Position numbers and translations under genes: made by a program. Below, piece after piece: positions 1-22,996 of a stretch of DNA of 64,000 nt. Source of the stretch: Liolophura sinensis (lineage: Eukaryota > Mollusca > Polyplacophora > Chitonida > Chitonidae); assembly GCF_032854445.1 (NCBI RefSeq), contig NC_088302.1, positions 20,967,788 to 21,031,787 on the forward strand, given 5' to 3'. The notes under the pieces were generated by a model. The model had not been told where the DNA came from. It ran no database searches and saw only the letters and a program-made list of their open reading frames with translations. Positions within the stretch are counted from its first letter, which is position 1. Each line of letters starts with the position of its first letter.

Positions 1-3000
1 AGCATAGAAAATGCACTATCATGACAACTGCAAATTGATGGCACAAAAATCGATGTCGAGTTCTTAAATCGCAGTGTGGTTCACTATATTCTATAAAGAA
101 GCCCGTGATCATCCGTAGGTTGTTGACAAACCTCAAATAAATCAACAAAACAGTGTTACGCTTCTATAGGGGGCCTACGTCTTGTCATTCTGTTCCCAGA
201 CATTTGTACATAAATTTGCTAAGGTGTCCTCTGCAACATTTGGCTAGTTTTTATAAGCGTATTTTCATTCTGCACAGTGTGTCCGTATGACCAATCTCAC
301 AAGAATCTCCCACGATATATGTTAGTAGTGTATAACATTTGGTATACTCCTCACAGTGCGTACTCCTCACAGTGCGTGCACCGCTCTCTACGCCCGCTTT
401 TCATCACTGCCACCACTAGACAAGCTTGACATTTGGATCCTGTGCGCCGCACGAATGCTTGTTTCGGTTTAGCCTCCGCATTGATGTCCTTGCTCAGACC
501 GATAATCATCATTCATGAATAAAATTGTTCCAGGCGTCCGACAGAATCATGTTGTGCATACTTGTGCATCAAGATAGTCCATGAGTATAGAGTATAAATA
601 GAAAAACCAAGGCTGAGACAGTGTGTTTGTGTTTTCTGACATCACTTCCTGTCTCATCAACGTGACCTCAGTGACCTTGGCATTGTTCAAGATTTGTGCA
701 CAAAAGTTAATTGTGGCAGTTATGTAAAGCGAATGTAAAGTGCGGCGCATGGGTTGTAAGAGTTGAGTGTTAGGTTCATTTTACATAGTGCTTCATTTTT
801 AATTTTATTAAGTCAATTTGTGTGCTAAGAAAACATGTCTTTAACTTAGGCGCATTTTAAGGCACATTACGTGTAACAGTCCAGAGCAATATTTTTATGC
901 AGTATTAAGCAAGACTAGGGGTTTTCTGTCACCGCGAGACTGTTTCGTATAATTACAACCAAAAAACTAGTATCCTGCCAATTTATACTACAATTTATAC
1001 TAGTTTATGTATAAACGTAGAAAGGAGTTTCATTGGCACGTCAAATTCAGTGATGTGGCGAATTAAAATGTCAATCGATTTTTTTTTTTTTGGGGGGGGG
1101 GGGGGGGATGAGCTTTATGATGATTACTTTACATCAGTGTACATTATATTTTTTATACTGTCAGGCATGTGTTAAATTCAAGTTTGGAGCGTTGCTAATA
1201 GGCCTACTCTTACCAGACTGCACCCCCCCCCCCCACCTCCTCCCCAACCAACCCAAAGGCCCAGGTTTTTTTACTCAACCCGGCTTTCTATAGGCCAGTC
1301 ATAAGAAGAGCAGATTGTTCAAGAATCCGACGTCGAGCCTAATGCACTTTTGACCAATAGACATGGTGTGGCTGTTGTGAATACAGATTAATAAATGAAC
1401 TCGTCCAGATAACGGAGTTTATGCCAGCCGCGCCATGGGTCAATTCGCACAGTCAATTAACGGAAAATGGCCAACACCAGATTCGCTTGTATACTTGACC
1501 TCTGGTATCCAATGGTTAGCATTGTTTGTTGATATTCCCGTGTGCCGTTGCTATGTCACCCAACCATGGTGGAACAGTGCATACATCATATGCCATTAGA
1601 TGTGTAGCTGACGTAGTTGCCTCTTTACAGAGTTCGCTACCTTGTAATATACATGTATATACATATACCTACCCCAATCACTGTCCTTGGAGCCATACAC
1701 CAACCGGTTATTTTATTTGTATGCACTTTTGACCAAAGTGTGTTTCCTTTTAAACAAAAAAAAAAACACACATTTTCTAAAATCAGACTTTGCCGTTATA
1801 CTTTTGTGTTTAATTATTCTGAACCAAGTGATCTTTTATTTTAATGTATAATGTTTGCTTACAAATGCTTAGGACTGGGGTCCGTTCTACAAGGTGTGCG
1901 TAATTTTGTGACAGGCGCAAATGTCATGGCAACGTCTCTTCGATATGCATGTCTTACCATGGCAGTAACGCTTTTGTACATCTGCGCATGCTTTGTAAAA
2001 CAGCCCCCAAGCGGTGTACGTTTTTTTAGGTTATACTTGAAACTGCTGTTAATGCTTCACCAATCTGATACAGTCGGATGCATTGCCCATGACTGCTTTG
2101 CAAGACAGATGGCCTGAATATTTGTACAACTAATATGGCGCAGCCGTAAACATACATTGATTTCTCAGTGCACATACTGTTTGCCTAACGACGTATGGAT
2201 GTTCTCTCTATAAATATAGATCTCGTGGTTTGAAATAAAATATTTTTATAAAATCCCAACCATAGTGGCAAAGGGAGGAGAGGGCGCCGTAATTAGGGAA
2301 CACCGAATTGATGTAGATTATTAAAGCATTCAGAATACTGGATGACACATCGCTACTCCAAGTTACAGTACATGCAAAAACTGATATCCGAGATGCATGC
2401 TTACATGGTCGCTTGGTAATTTTTTGTCCTGTCCAATAATATTTCTCTTCACGACCGCTGGACGGCTGAGAGGATAAAGCCTGGTCACGAGGGAACCGTG
2501 CATTATCCTCAGGTTTTATCACGAGGAAACATGTCCGGGCCGAAGCAATGCACACCTGATAATCTACTTGACAAACATTGTGACGTCTATTTCTTCACCC
2601 ATTAGTAATATGATTTCTTTATTAAAACTGTAGAATTCAAGGTATAATGTAATGGAATGACATTTTCTTGTACACAGCGTAACTCCCTCTCGGTATTTTA
2701 ATTGAACCTTTCTAATCCACTACTCCGCAGTCCAGTGCTACAGTCCTATGAATTATGCGTAGTATATTTTAAGGGTACTTTTCTGTTGTTTTTCAGACGT
2801 ATCTTTGTAATCTAAATTCGAATGAACCAGCTCGTTGGTTAAAAGCTAGTTTCGAATCATTTCAGCGGCGCGTGCGCACAGTTCAGGGGAGATAATTTGT
2901 GAGAAAGAAATATATCTCTTTCTTTTACAGATTCAAGGTGAAGAAACCACGCCAGGCCTTCTCGTCATGTTGAATGAGTTAGTTCATGATTAAACTGAAA

Positions 3001-3390
3001 AGAATGAGTTAACTTCGGCGGAATATTTCAGCAGTTGTTGTCAAAATATTTTACATTTTTACCTCAAATCATGTTTTTTTTTCTGTCGAATCATAATGGA
3101 CTTAGCAAATTTTGTCACTTTTTTTACATACTTTTCCACCTTAAAAGGGATGTTTTTACCATGTCTGAATTAAGTTATCTTTTACCATCTGATTCCTTTT
3201 CTATAAAATATAGGTCTAGCTATATTGCCAGGATAGATAGCTACCTAAACAGAAGTCTATTTAGATATGTTTTATAATGATTTAACCATGAATGATAATG
3301 TGACTCATTAAAACTCTGACTATAGGAAATGTTAATTATGCGTATTTCCTTCACCAAATATTAGCAAGGTCTGTTATGTTCATGTATGGC
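1..3390. other. Non-coding left flank
   Basis: No exon, recognisable protein or RNA gene was found. Only short open frames occur, none with a familiar domain. Visible features are a T run followed by 16 G at 1092-1107, a run of 12 C at 1223-1234, and a small direct repeat of about 18 bp around 342-378. A distant regulatory role for gene 1 cannot be excluded. Confidence 0.6.
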
Positions 3391-3396
3391 CTGTCA

Positions 3397-3453
3397 TATA
3401 TTTATTTATTTATTTATTTGTTTGACTGGTGTTTTACGTCGTACTCAAGAATA
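3397..3453 (-). repeat. SINE family 1, 3'-end fragment
   Basis: A TTTA-rich run followed by the reverse complement of the family 1 3' end (CGTCGTACTCAAGAAT on the + strand). Only the last part of the element remains, without the tRNA-like head. Confidence 0.7.
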
Positions 3454-3552
3454 GAAAAGACTACAACATGTCATTCGGCAAATAGATCTGGTATACAACA
3501 GCATTATTTTCGGGGCGCACTCTCTGGATCTTTGTACTTGAAATATGACGGA

Positions 3553-3700
3553 GCAGGATGGGCAGAGTGGTTAAAGGATTTGTCCTCATCAGCTTGGCCA
3601 CATGACTCGGTACGGGCTCAAATCCAGCCTCGGGTAGGGAATTTTGAAATCATTCTCACCCTTACCCAACAGACCCTCACCCACACACACACACACAATA
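3553..3700 (+). repeat. tRNA-derived SINE-like fragment (third type)
   Basis: A tRNA-like head with an A-box-like GGCAGAGTGGTTAA and a B-box-like GGGCTCAAATCC about 50 bp later, ending in a short CA repeat near 3680. The arms do not make a clean cloverleaf, so a SINE or tRNA pseudogene fits better than a working tRNA gene. Confidence 0.5.
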
Positions 3701-4031
3701 ATTTCAAATGATCCTTTCTTCGTTGGTTCTATTTCAATGCGACTAGATTAAATCGGTCGATTATAATGCATTTTTAACACCCCATCAACTATAAAAAGAG
3801 ACAATAGATGTTTACTACCAGGTTGTTTAATTTTGAATCAAGTGCATTTCGAAGTAATCTTTATTGTGGCGCTGTTGTAGTTACGGCGAACTGACCGTTT
3901 GAGTAAAACCACTGAGGTGTAACGGGCCACGTCATGGGTGAAATAACACAAATAATTAAGAATACGTACGTCTGCCCTGAGGACATTTAGCTTCCCACGG
4001 TTAAAATAGCTTATTGTCAATTTAACCGAGC

Positions 4032-4087
4032 GTTGCTATATCGACAGCCTATCCCGTACAGTACATACACAAACACATATATATATA
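4032..4087 (+). promoter_or_regulatory. Gene 1 core promoter: X-box-like site and TATA box
   Basis: A TATA-like run at 4078-4087 lies about 90 bp before the ATG. GTTGCTATATCGAC at 4032-4045 matches the RFX X-box pattern RYYNYY-N2-RRNRAC with one mismatch. The function is inferred from sequence and position only. Confidence 0.5.
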
Positions 4088-4173
4088 CTGGCTGATCATA
4101 AGGTTATAGCTCTACACACAAGTCTGTTAGGCCTGTACATCGGACCACACGCTCAATCCAACCACGTATCACG

Positions 4174-8175
<4,002 letters not shown>

Positions 8176-8199
8176 TCTCACGTCAACATTAGAGAGCGA

Positions 8200-8332
8200 C
8201 AGAGACTATGCATGGGCAATAATATAACATGGCTCTTTTTTCACCTCATCACTAGGAAGTCACAGAGACCGTGCATTGGGAATAATGTGACAATCTCATG
8301 GCTCTTATTTAACTTCACCACTAGAAAGTGGC
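8200..8332 (+). repeat. Duplicated 3'UTR unit of gene 1
   Basis: Two imperfect copies of about 65 bp, starting near 8200 and 8262, both read CAGAGAC, then a GCAT/GGG(A/C)AATAAT core, TGGCTCTT and TCACTAG/CCACTAG. Weaker related pieces with GGACA and (G/C)AATAAA recur near 8350, 8430 and 8835. Confidence 0.6.
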
Positions 8333-8361
8333 AGAAGCTGTCCGGCTTTCTGGACACTGGG

Positions 8362-8367
8362 AATAAA
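8362..8367 (+). promoter_or_regulatory. Candidate poly(A) signal, gene 1
   Basis: AATAAA 187 nt after the stop codon. A second AATAAA near 8442 is an alternative. Confidence 0.5.
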
Positions 8368-8875
8368 CTTAATGTCAATCTCCCTCAAACCTCTAATCTT
8401 AATGCATGAATACTAGAGAGTGAGCTTTCTGGACATTTTTGCAATAAATGGAAAAATCCTCTTCTCTGGGATGTTGTTGACAGTTGCAATAAACCAATTT
8501 CACCTGACAAATATATATATGTAGAAAACCTCTCCTATATGTAGTGGAACTCCCTTTCGTGGCATTTATTATAAAATAATGGTTCCTTATCCCTAATGTT
8601 TTTTCAGGCTCCAAGATCAGGAAGGTATCTTAGACTTCATCAAAATTTTAATCAATAACTTTGGTGTGTTCCTTTCCGTTATTTTAGCTAAAATTTGTTG
8701 CACAGTAACTTGTCCAGCATTTACATTGTGAAGGAAAATTTGACCTTGTTACATCAGAAATAACAAATTTAAATTAATCTGAAATTTTGACTTCAGTCTA
8801 AGATCATTTACAAAGTGACAAAGGCTCTCTTCGTGGACATTTGGAATAAAATAATAATTTCATAGCTCTAATCTT

Positions 8876-10239
8876 TTCTTCGATGTCGTTTCTGTGCTAC
8901 GCGTACGTTCTCCAGTTTCTGTACCCAAATACCTCCCACTTACTCGATAGCGCTTCTCTGTTTTTTACCATATATCTAGATCAGTCGAAAACTTTTGACG
9001 CTGAAATGTCAACAGATATAACTTACGTCCCTAGATCAGCTTTACACGCTTGCTTTACTTGGTTGATTTAGATAACTGCTTAACATAACAGCAGCATATA
9101 AGAAACAGATCTGAATGATTCCAAATTTTATTATATTTATGTCTCTATGATACCGGCCTTTCAAAAAATAATTATATGCGTGGCGTCCGTTGGCACCGAC
9201 TTCTTAAAAACGATATGGTGTAAACACTTGAGGGACTTATCTCAACTTAACAAGGGCAGTGGGTGCATAGCGAGTCAGACGAGGGATCTTTTGCAAGACT
9301 TTATTGATTTTGAGCAAAATTCTGCAGTTATTATACATTTCACAAATCAGATGACAATACTTGTCATAACTGAATAATGTATCTAGTGCGCGTATGCGCG
9401 TCATTTTTTTTTTTTTAAATCCAGCTTCTACATACATCCCTAACTGTTTTATTCAAAGTTTCTTGTAAAATAGTTGAACACCAATATGGCCTATGTCTGT
9501 ACACTGCACCTGTTAAAGATCGTTAATAAGTTGCCTATAAAGATTGCTGGTTTACGCCATGGACTCTGGCTTCCTCCACCCACAACACCGATCGCCTTCG
9601 ATCGTACTAGTGAAAAAGTTTAGAGTATGACGATCTACACTGGGATCAACACCTTCGATGATTGCATGAGCGGTTTTTAGTCAAACGGTGAAGTACCTGG
9701 CAAAGTTGAGTGGTTTGCTTGGGGCACTCTGGCTTCCCCCATCCATAAACCTGGCCACCGTCATATAAGTGAAAAGTCTCAGTTGGGGACGGCGTTAATT
9801 GCTCATTAATCAAATCGATGAAGGAGTCACTGGAGGAACACAAAACCTTTAGAAATTTGATCGGTGTTTCACGCCATTTTTAAAAATTTCTCACTTGTAC
9901 AACTGCGATCTAGTTTACTGGTGCCTGGAAAAAGCTCGGCGAAGCCGGTGAAGCCTGTAATCGGTTAGGATGTCGTTATACAGCTTGTAGACGGAGACGT
10001 CGCAAAAAGCAATGTAATTTAGTCAGATTTTATTTCTTGTGCATTGGTTGTTTGAATTGACCATTAAAATTAACTGATAAAGGAATTCCATAATATTACT
10101 TCATTAATTCGAATATTAATATCAGTTCAAATAGAAAAAATCATTCAACATGTATTAAATAGAACTGTAATTTTGGATGTATACACTTTCATATATTACA
10201 CCAGCCGAAAACTTGTCAGTGTCGCAGGCACAAAGTATT
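8876..10239. other. Spacer between convergent genes 1 and 2
   Basis: No gene recognised. The stretch around 9540-9830 resembles degraded interspersed repeat, including a GGCCACCGTCATATAAGTGAAA segment of SINE family 1 type near 9750, too decayed to delimit. Confidence 0.5.
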
Positions 10240-10245
10240 TTTATT
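10240..10245 (-). promoter_or_regulatory. Candidate poly(A) signal, gene 2
   Basis: AATAAA on the minus strand, about 105 nt beyond the gene 2 stop codon. Confidence 0.55.
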
Positions 10246-10350
10246 GTCCATCAACAAAATGGTTTAACTCAAAAAAAGTTCCTGGGCTAAACGTTTTCTT
10301 AAAAATCATGTCCATTAGTCGTTTGTTGATTTCCCACTGGTCAATTTTGT

Positions 10351-13250
<2,900 letters not shown>

Positions 13251-13334
13251 GGTGTAAGCTAGTCGAATGAGCCGCCTAGTCGAGGGTGAGAATGGAGGAA
13301 ATTGTGCTAATGATTTTTAGTGCATTCTCCATTG

Positions 13335-13407
13335 TATTTATGGTCGGTGACGGTTGAATTACTCATAGTAACATGCAGTACGCCTACGCTGCAATATATA
13401 GTCCGTG
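13335..13407 (-). promoter_or_regulatory. Gene 2 core promoter (class A block)
   Basis: On the minus strand, in order: CACGGACTATATATTGCAGC, then GTTACTATGAGTAAT (13358-13372, X-box-like), then a TATA-like CATAAATA (13335-13342), 85 bp before the ATG. Order and spacing match genes 3, 8, 9 and 10. Confidence 0.6.
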
Positions 13408-13419
13408 AAAACAATGTAT

Positions 13420-14720
13420 GCAAACGTAGTTGTTAATCCCTGTATACCGCAGCCTGCTGGCGGAAGAATATCACTATAGTGAAGGACTGAGGAAGCGTGT
13501 TTGTGCCTGTGCCTGTTGGATTAAGAAGCAGCTTTGCTAGTTGTTGTGATTGTGCAGTACGACTATATTATCATAGTAGCGAATAAGGCTCAGTTGCAAT
13601 TGACTTGTGACCGTGAACCGCTATAGGGATGACCCAGTTGAAAATGGACAACTTTATTGCGCAAATGGAAGTCAAGTTGCTGTGTGATCTCAAAGATTCT
13701 GGGTTTAAGGGATCTACATGAGGCTGTGTTTCACAAATTCATATAATTTGTACTTTTCACTTTCTAGAGGTCAAATTGTAATACGATAACCTGTTTTACA
13801 AAATCATTGAAATGAAATATTTTTTTAATGCCTCCAAGTTCAGAAAGCGTCATGTAAACCATGCAAATGTTTGTAGCGGGCGCTTTTGATTTCATTATTT
13901 ATGTAGACATTTGTATCTCAAAGGGTAAATAAGAAAAACCGTTTTTCAATTTGCACATGTGACAGCTGGCATCAAGCATAAGTTGTGGATAAAAAAAACA
14001 GTTGACATTTATACGGTAGTCATGTTTTTGTATGTTTGTGTAGGACAATCGCCGATTTGGACTCACAGCGAATTGGTGACCATAGACTCCACCACGGAGT
14101 CCCCACCCGCCACGCCGCTCTCCCCACCCTTACACAAGGCTGTAAATAAGAGGATTTGCTTAGCACCTGACGGAGATTAACGACTTGCCGCAGAAGGTTT
14201 ATTTTCCACCATTAAACCTGACCCCGTTCGTATGAACGTTCAAAATTCCATAACACATCATTAAACACCAACCCAAATAGATACATATGTTTTGCACAAT
14301 CGTAGTTTCGAGAGCATGTTTTTCAGTACCGTCTCTTTAGATGAATTAAGTGATATGGAGAGGAAAAATAGCGCCTTATTTTTCACAGGAAATTCCGTCC
14401 AAGATGAATAAGGAAATATGTGTAACAAAGTTTATCTTCTGTGGCGTTAAAATATATTCCCCTCGACCACTTGTCTTCCAACAATATGGCGTAAATATTT
14501 GAAGGACTCTCGTAGAAAAGTTCGTCGCTAACTTGCCAAGGGTCAGTGGCTTCTGACGGGTACTTAACAGGGTTCGTGGGGCCGTTTGAACAGTTTAACG
14601 TTCGTTGAAGACCATTTATCTTCCATTTGTCTTTTATCAGTAAATCTGTACGTCGTATGCCCTTTACGAAGCTCGTCGGTACACAGTACAAATAAAACTG
14701 ACTGATAAGATATATATCAT
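13420..14720. other. Spacer upstream of gene 2
   Basis: No gene recognised. Two short open frames (13959-14180 + and 14383-14691 -) have no familiar domain or motif. The part next to the promoter, with a TGCTGGCGGAAG segment near 13455, is shared with gene 3 upstream sequence. Confidence 0.5.
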
Positions 14721-14735
14721 AGGAAACTTTTGGAG

Positions 14736-14978
14736 GGGCCTCCGTGGCTCAGTTTGTTAGTGCGTTAGCGCAGCGTAAAGACCCAGGAGCCTCTCACCAA
14801 TGCGGTCGCTGTGAGTTCAAGTCTAGCTCATGTTGTCTTCCTCTCCGGCCGTAAGTGAGAATGTCTGCCAACAACCTGCGGAAGGTCGTGGGTTTCCCCA
14901 CCATGATGCTTACCGCCGCCATATAAGTGAAATATTCTTGAGTACGGCGTAAAACACCAATCAAATAAATAAATAAAT
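14736..14978 (+). mobile_element. SINE family 1, near full length
   Basis: A tRNA-derived head (A box TGGCTCAGTTTG, B box GAGTTCAAGTC) is followed by the family body, the CTTGAGTACGGCGTAAAAC end and an AAATAAAT tail. It is flanked by a 12-bp duplication with one mismatch: AAACTTTTGGAG at 14724-14735 and AAACTTCTGGAG at 14979-14990. Confidence 0.9.
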
Positions 14979-15014
14979 AAACTTCTGGAGAATGGATGGC
15001 GCCAAACAAGACTT

Positions 15015-15724
15015 AATCGTCAGCTGATTCATTCCCACCTTCGGATCAGTAAATATCGAAATTCCGTCGCTTTCACCGTGTACAAACAAGTCTGCGGTGC
15101 ACACTTGAGAGAAATAGTCTCATTGGTCACAGCAGCTCTTTTGCATTGGTCGAAACATATGCTAGATCCCTGATGCCAGATAATAAAAAACTTACAACAT
15201 AGAGAGTAGAACCAGAGCAGCGACGACAGTGTGATAACTGGGATATAGTCAAGCTAAATGGTGAAACAGAATACGCTGGGAAAAGGGTAACACAAGTAAT
15301 TGGTAAAATAATGTACACAAATGTTACCTAGCATTTTAGGTAAGTCACTTGACACGGTAGGACAGTTTTTACTTTTGACGACAAAAGAATTTGAACTCGA
15401 AACTCCCATATTGCAGCCACGTTTAACCATCTGGTCTAGGCCAAAAACACTAAATGAAGTATGTATCAGATTAAAGACCAATAAACACTGTCCAGGAAAA
15501 TGGCTTGATACATTTTTTAGAATTTTCCCAAGAGAGTAAAATGGTTTTAAAACATCATATTCTGTGGTGGTCTCTAGTGACTCAGAGGGTATCAGTGATG
15601 TCACATGGATATTTGGATAAAGTTCAGAGACTGGATGTAAATAATCTGTATGTAAACACATCTGGAAAGAAGATATCTGCTAGTCTATGTGTGTTAGGTG
15701 GCAAATACCTGACGTTATTGGTCC
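15015..15724. other. Spacer with repeat traces
   Basis: No gene recognised. Around 15364-15440 the minus strand shows GAGTTCAAATTC about 35 nt after CAGATGGTTAAA, a weak tRNA-like A/B-box pair, probably an old SINE. The region near 15190 resembles the repeat in gene 3 introns. Confidence 0.4.
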
Positions 15725-15739
15725 CAGTATGGTGAGAAA

Positions 15740-16000
15740 TTCATTTATTTATTTATTTATTTGATTGGTGTTTTACGCCGTACTCAAGAATATTTCACTT
15801 ATACGACGGCGGCCAGCATTATGGTAGGAGGAAACCGGGCAGCGCCAGGGGGAAACCCACGACCATCCGTAGGTTTCTGGAAAACCTTCCCACGTACGGC
15901 CGGAGAGGAAACCAGCATGAGCTGGACTTGAACATTGGTGAGAGGCTCCTGGGTCATTACGCTGCGCTAATGCGCTAACCAACTGAGCCACGGAGGCCCC
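15740..16000 (-). mobile_element. SINE family 1, full length
   Basis: A complete element on the minus strand, from the TTTATT tail to the GGGGGCCTCCGTGGCTCAG head. Perfect target duplications CAGTATGGTGAGAAA lie at 15725-15739 and 16001-16015. This is one of the best-preserved copies here and a useful family reference. Confidence 0.93.
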
Positions 16001-16019
16001 CAGTATGGTGAGAAAATGC

Positions 16020-16790
16020 CACGGTAGATTCAAACATTTGATTGCATTTGTTTTTTACAATGGCGATAAAATTGTAAAAAATACAAATCCAACTATTCTG
16101 ACAGTGTTTAATGGTCTTTCATCGGATATATTCTTCAAGTTAGTGTTTTCTCGCCTTTAAGCATCAGCCTTAAAACATTTGCCTTCGTTTTGTGAAGAAG
16201 GTTTAAGTTGTGGACTTTATCCAGGGTGGTTTTGTGAAACTAACGCTTGGTATTCTGCTACCCCAGCACTTTATGATCAGACGTTAGCTCGGATATTTTG
16301 ATTGGTCATATACCGTTATTTGCAAATATATGACCACACAGTAACAAGACGAAAAGCAATGAATGATCGGTCATAAAAATGTTTTATTTTGCAGTATAAA
16401 GCTCAGTTTTTAGCAAACAAACTTAAGTACAATGTATCATGAAGGATTGTTGTTCGGGGTCTGTGTACAACGCATACATCCATTCAAATGTTTTATGTCC
16501 AAAAGTTATTCAAAAGTTATCTCAGCAATTTTTAAGGAAAGAAAATAACAAAACTGACAAAAACGAAAGTATAATTCCATATAACTTTTAGACCTACGCT
16601 TTTCTTCCAGAAAACCTGTTTATAATTAGTATAAACTAGTGCTTCAGCATAACAGGTATAATTACATGCTCGTGATTAATATCAGCCATTAGGTAGATAG
16701 AATAAACATGTGGCAACAAGATAAACCCCAATGACGAACGGCCGCATCATCAATTACCAACAGTTTTCTACCAACATAATTTTCTAACCT
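16020..16790. other. Spacer downstream of gene 3
   Basis: AT-rich sequence with no gene, recognised repeat or RNA structure seen. Confidence 0.5.
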
Positions 16791-16796
16791 CAAGAG

Positions 16797-16802
16797 TTTA
16801 TT
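16797..16802 (-). promoter_or_regulatory. Candidate poly(A) signal, gene 3
   Basis: AATAAA on the minus strand, about 100 nt past the gene 3 stop. Confidence 0.55.
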
Positions 16803-16838
16803 CGTTCGGACGTTTTGTCCAACTCCTGTTCAGTACTC

Positions 16839-16886
16839 TTTCTAGGTCATTTCTAGGTCATTTCCAGGTCATTTCCAGGTCATTTT
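16839..16886 (-). repeat. 11-bp tandem repeat in gene 3 3'UTR
   Basis: About four copies of ATTTC(C/T)AGGTC directly after the stop. The same AATGACCTGGA word occurs once or twice in the 3'UTRs of genes 7 and 8, so the array appears to be a local expansion of conserved 3'UTR sequence. Confidence 0.75.
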
Positions 16887-16903
16887 CGATTGGTCAGTTT
16901 TGT

Positions 16904-20556
<3,653 letters not shown>

Positions 20557-20640
20557 GGCGTAAGCTGGTCAGGTGAACCGTCTAGTCGAGGGTGAGAATG
20601 GAGGAAAGTGTGCTGTTGTCTGAGACTGGTTTCTCCACTG

Positions 20641-20711
20641 TATTTACGTGCCGTCAGTCCATTTACTCATGGTAACATCCAATATGCCTGCGCCATAAAA
20701 TATAGTCCGTG
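20641..20711 (-). promoter_or_regulatory. Gene 3 core promoter (class A block)
   Basis: Minus strand order: CACGGACTATATTTTATGGC, GTTACCATGAGTAAA (20662-20676, X-box-like), and a weak TATA-like CGTAAATA (20641-20648), 85 bp before the ATG. Confidence 0.6.
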
Positions 20712-20890
20712 ATAGCGTGGCTTCTGCGGCATGTGTTGAAGCCTTTAATTCATACATAACTCTGTATGCTGGCGGAAGGATATTGCTATAGAGATTGGAT
20801 TAGAGAGCAAGTTGGCACCTGTACATATCAGATTGCCCTCACATGGTGAGCGCATTTAGCGGATATATAAAAGTTACCACCTGCGGCTGA

Positions 20891-21003
20891 GGTGTTCAAG
20901 CTACATGATTACCCAGTCGGGATCGTCTTTTGTCACAGAGTTCGCGAAGCGACCGGTGTGACAAAAGACGGCCAAGACTTGTTGATCATGTAACTTGGAC
21001 ACC
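20891..21003. repeat. Imperfect palindrome upstream of gene 3
   Basis: Left arm 20891-20936 pairs with right arm 20958-21003; the innermost 12 bp are perfect (GTCTTTTGTCAC and its complement), around a 21-nt loop. Weaker complementarity continues outward. It could be a foldback or MITE-type element. It lies about 335 bp upstream of the gene 3 ATG. Confidence 0.8.
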
Positions 21004-21009
21004 GAAACC

Positions 21010-22440
21010 AAACGCGGTAATTGACTTACACCATGGTTTCGCTATTTGGCAAGAATCTAAGTTGGAAGAAGTTTTCTAAATATTAAAAAACACATTAATC
21101 AATGCATATGTGACATTTTATGCGTATGGATCGTAAAACAACATATTTCACTAGTTTTGAAAAGCCGGAGAAGGTACGGAAAGCAATGTGATAAAACATT
21201 GATACCGTATAAAGTGAATGCATTGGTGTGTATTTCTTTGAAGCTATAGAGATGAACTATTTCTAGCCGCTGTATTCATGTGGTCGTACACGAAGCTCTT
21301 AATATGTTATCCTCTTCTCTCTAAACCAGACCGTCCTACCCTACCGGTAGACTTACGGCTACGGTCCTCTGCATAAGGGGAATAACTGGTGACGTGACAA
21401 ACTACATGGTTGATATGTTTACTTCGTATTATAGTTAATGTTTGCCTTAACCAATTTAGTAAGCTGTTCCAAAAGAACACAAAAAGTTAGCTTACCTTTG
21501 CCTGATACCTGTAACAAAGGAAGGACTGAAAGCACAACACACATAAATCATGAAGATCCGCAAGGGCTGGTTCTGATGCAGGTACGTCTAAGTTAAAATC
21601 CACCCACACAGTAAGAACGTGTATACACATGGATTCCGATTAGCCGAGAAACCAGCAGAAAACATCAAACAACGTAAATCAAGGGCTGGTGGTTTACCGT
21701 TGTCATTGACATTTTTTCCGTCCATTAATCTGACCGTGGTCGTTGAAATGATTTTTTAGCATGGCATTATAATAAGCTTTAATCAAACAAATTAACAATT
21801 AAAACTGACAGATAAACAGCAATGTTAGCCACAGCACTGGGATAGATTTTGTCTTACTAAGTTGGTGCATGACTGATAGAGTGTTTATCAGTTTTAATGA
21901 TTATCACAGCTTGGTTGACCTGGTTCATTTAGCTTATAATTACTTAATTACACTCAGTCACTGGACAACTGTGTAGGGATTCTCTTTGTAAACGATAATT
22001 AAGCCTGTATGCCGTGTACATTTTGTGACTATCACCATTGTTTAACATACTCAAGAGTATTTCACTCATATATAATATATATATAACATATATAATTGGT
22101 TTACAGGTAGTGGAAAGTGAGTGGCATGCAGGAGTGAACCTCCTGCCTTTGGCAAGGAACTGAGAAATTTTCACTCCTGTCACGTACCAATTTTCATTCA
22201 CAGAGTGAGCTAGATATACATATGTCTTCTTTTTAGAAGGTAATCGGTTTTCAAAGAACCACAATTGGTCGTCTGTACACAAAAGTCAGTATATTGGGTG
22301 TATTATATCTATCAACAACTTTATCTGAATTATGGGTTTAGCCATCCAACCTCACCAAACTGACAAGAGAATCGGATATCTGGCAAACTATATTTATATA
22401 TGGCACAGTTACTATCATCCATCATCTCAATTGTTTTGGA
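21010..22440. other. Spacer between genes 3 and 4, right of the palindrome
   Basis: No gene recognised. Near 22110-22195 there is a diverged repeat-like patch (TGCCTTTGGCAAGGAACTGA) of the type also seen near 61090-61140. Confidence 0.45.
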
Positions 22441-22442
22441 TC

Positions 22443-22531
22443 GCCACCCATAATATCTGACGCTGTTTTATAAGTAAAATATTCTTGAGTGAGGCGTAAA
22501 ACGCCAATCGTATAAATGAATAATTATTTTT
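22443..22531 (+). repeat. SINE family 1, degraded 3' fragment
   Basis: Contains CCACCCATAATATCTGACGC, ATATTCTTGAGTGAGGCGTA and an AATGAATAA tail, a decayed 3' third of family 1. Confidence 0.7.
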
Positions 22532-22748
22532 GATGAACACACTCAATATAACCATTACCGTTTCTTATAGGGCTCTGCCAAGTGACAAAATGAACAGCAC
22601 TTGACAATCAGCTATTTTTAATGTTTTAACTCTTATTTTAAGTTACAAAATATATTTAACAAAATAATGAAGAACCACAAAAATGCATATGCGTATTGTT
22701 TCTGCATTTATTCAATGTCTTTAAATATCTCAGCCACTTTAAGGAAGT

Positions 22749-22996
22749 GGGGCCTCCATGGCTGGGTTAGCGCGCTAGCACAGCGTAATGACCCAGGAGT
22801 CTCTCACCAATGCGGTCGCTTCCTCTCCGCCGTACGTGGGAAGGTCTTCCAGCAACCTGTGGATGGTCGTGGATTTCCCCAGAGCTGTGCCCGGTTTCTA
22901 CGCATCATAATGCTGGTCACCGCCGTAAAAGTGAAATATTTTTAAGTACGGCGATCAAATAAACACCAATCAAATAAATAAATTAATTAATTAAAT
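22749..22996 (+). mobile_element. SINE family 1 with internal deletions
   Basis: Starts GGGGCCTCCATGGCTGGGTT and ends CACCAATCAAATAAATAAAT plus an ATTA tail. The segment carrying the B box is deleted after TGCGGTCGCT, so it is probably inactive. Perfect 11-bp duplications TTTAAGGAAGT lie at 22738-22748 and 22997-23007. Confidence 0.9.

Noticed and set aside
2208-2555. 115-codon minus-strand open frame in the left flank
   Set aside because: Low-information composition and no familiar domain; nothing links it to a gene.
14383-14691. 102-codon minus-strand open frame
   Set aside because: No recognisable motif, splice context or second copy; length is compatible with chance.
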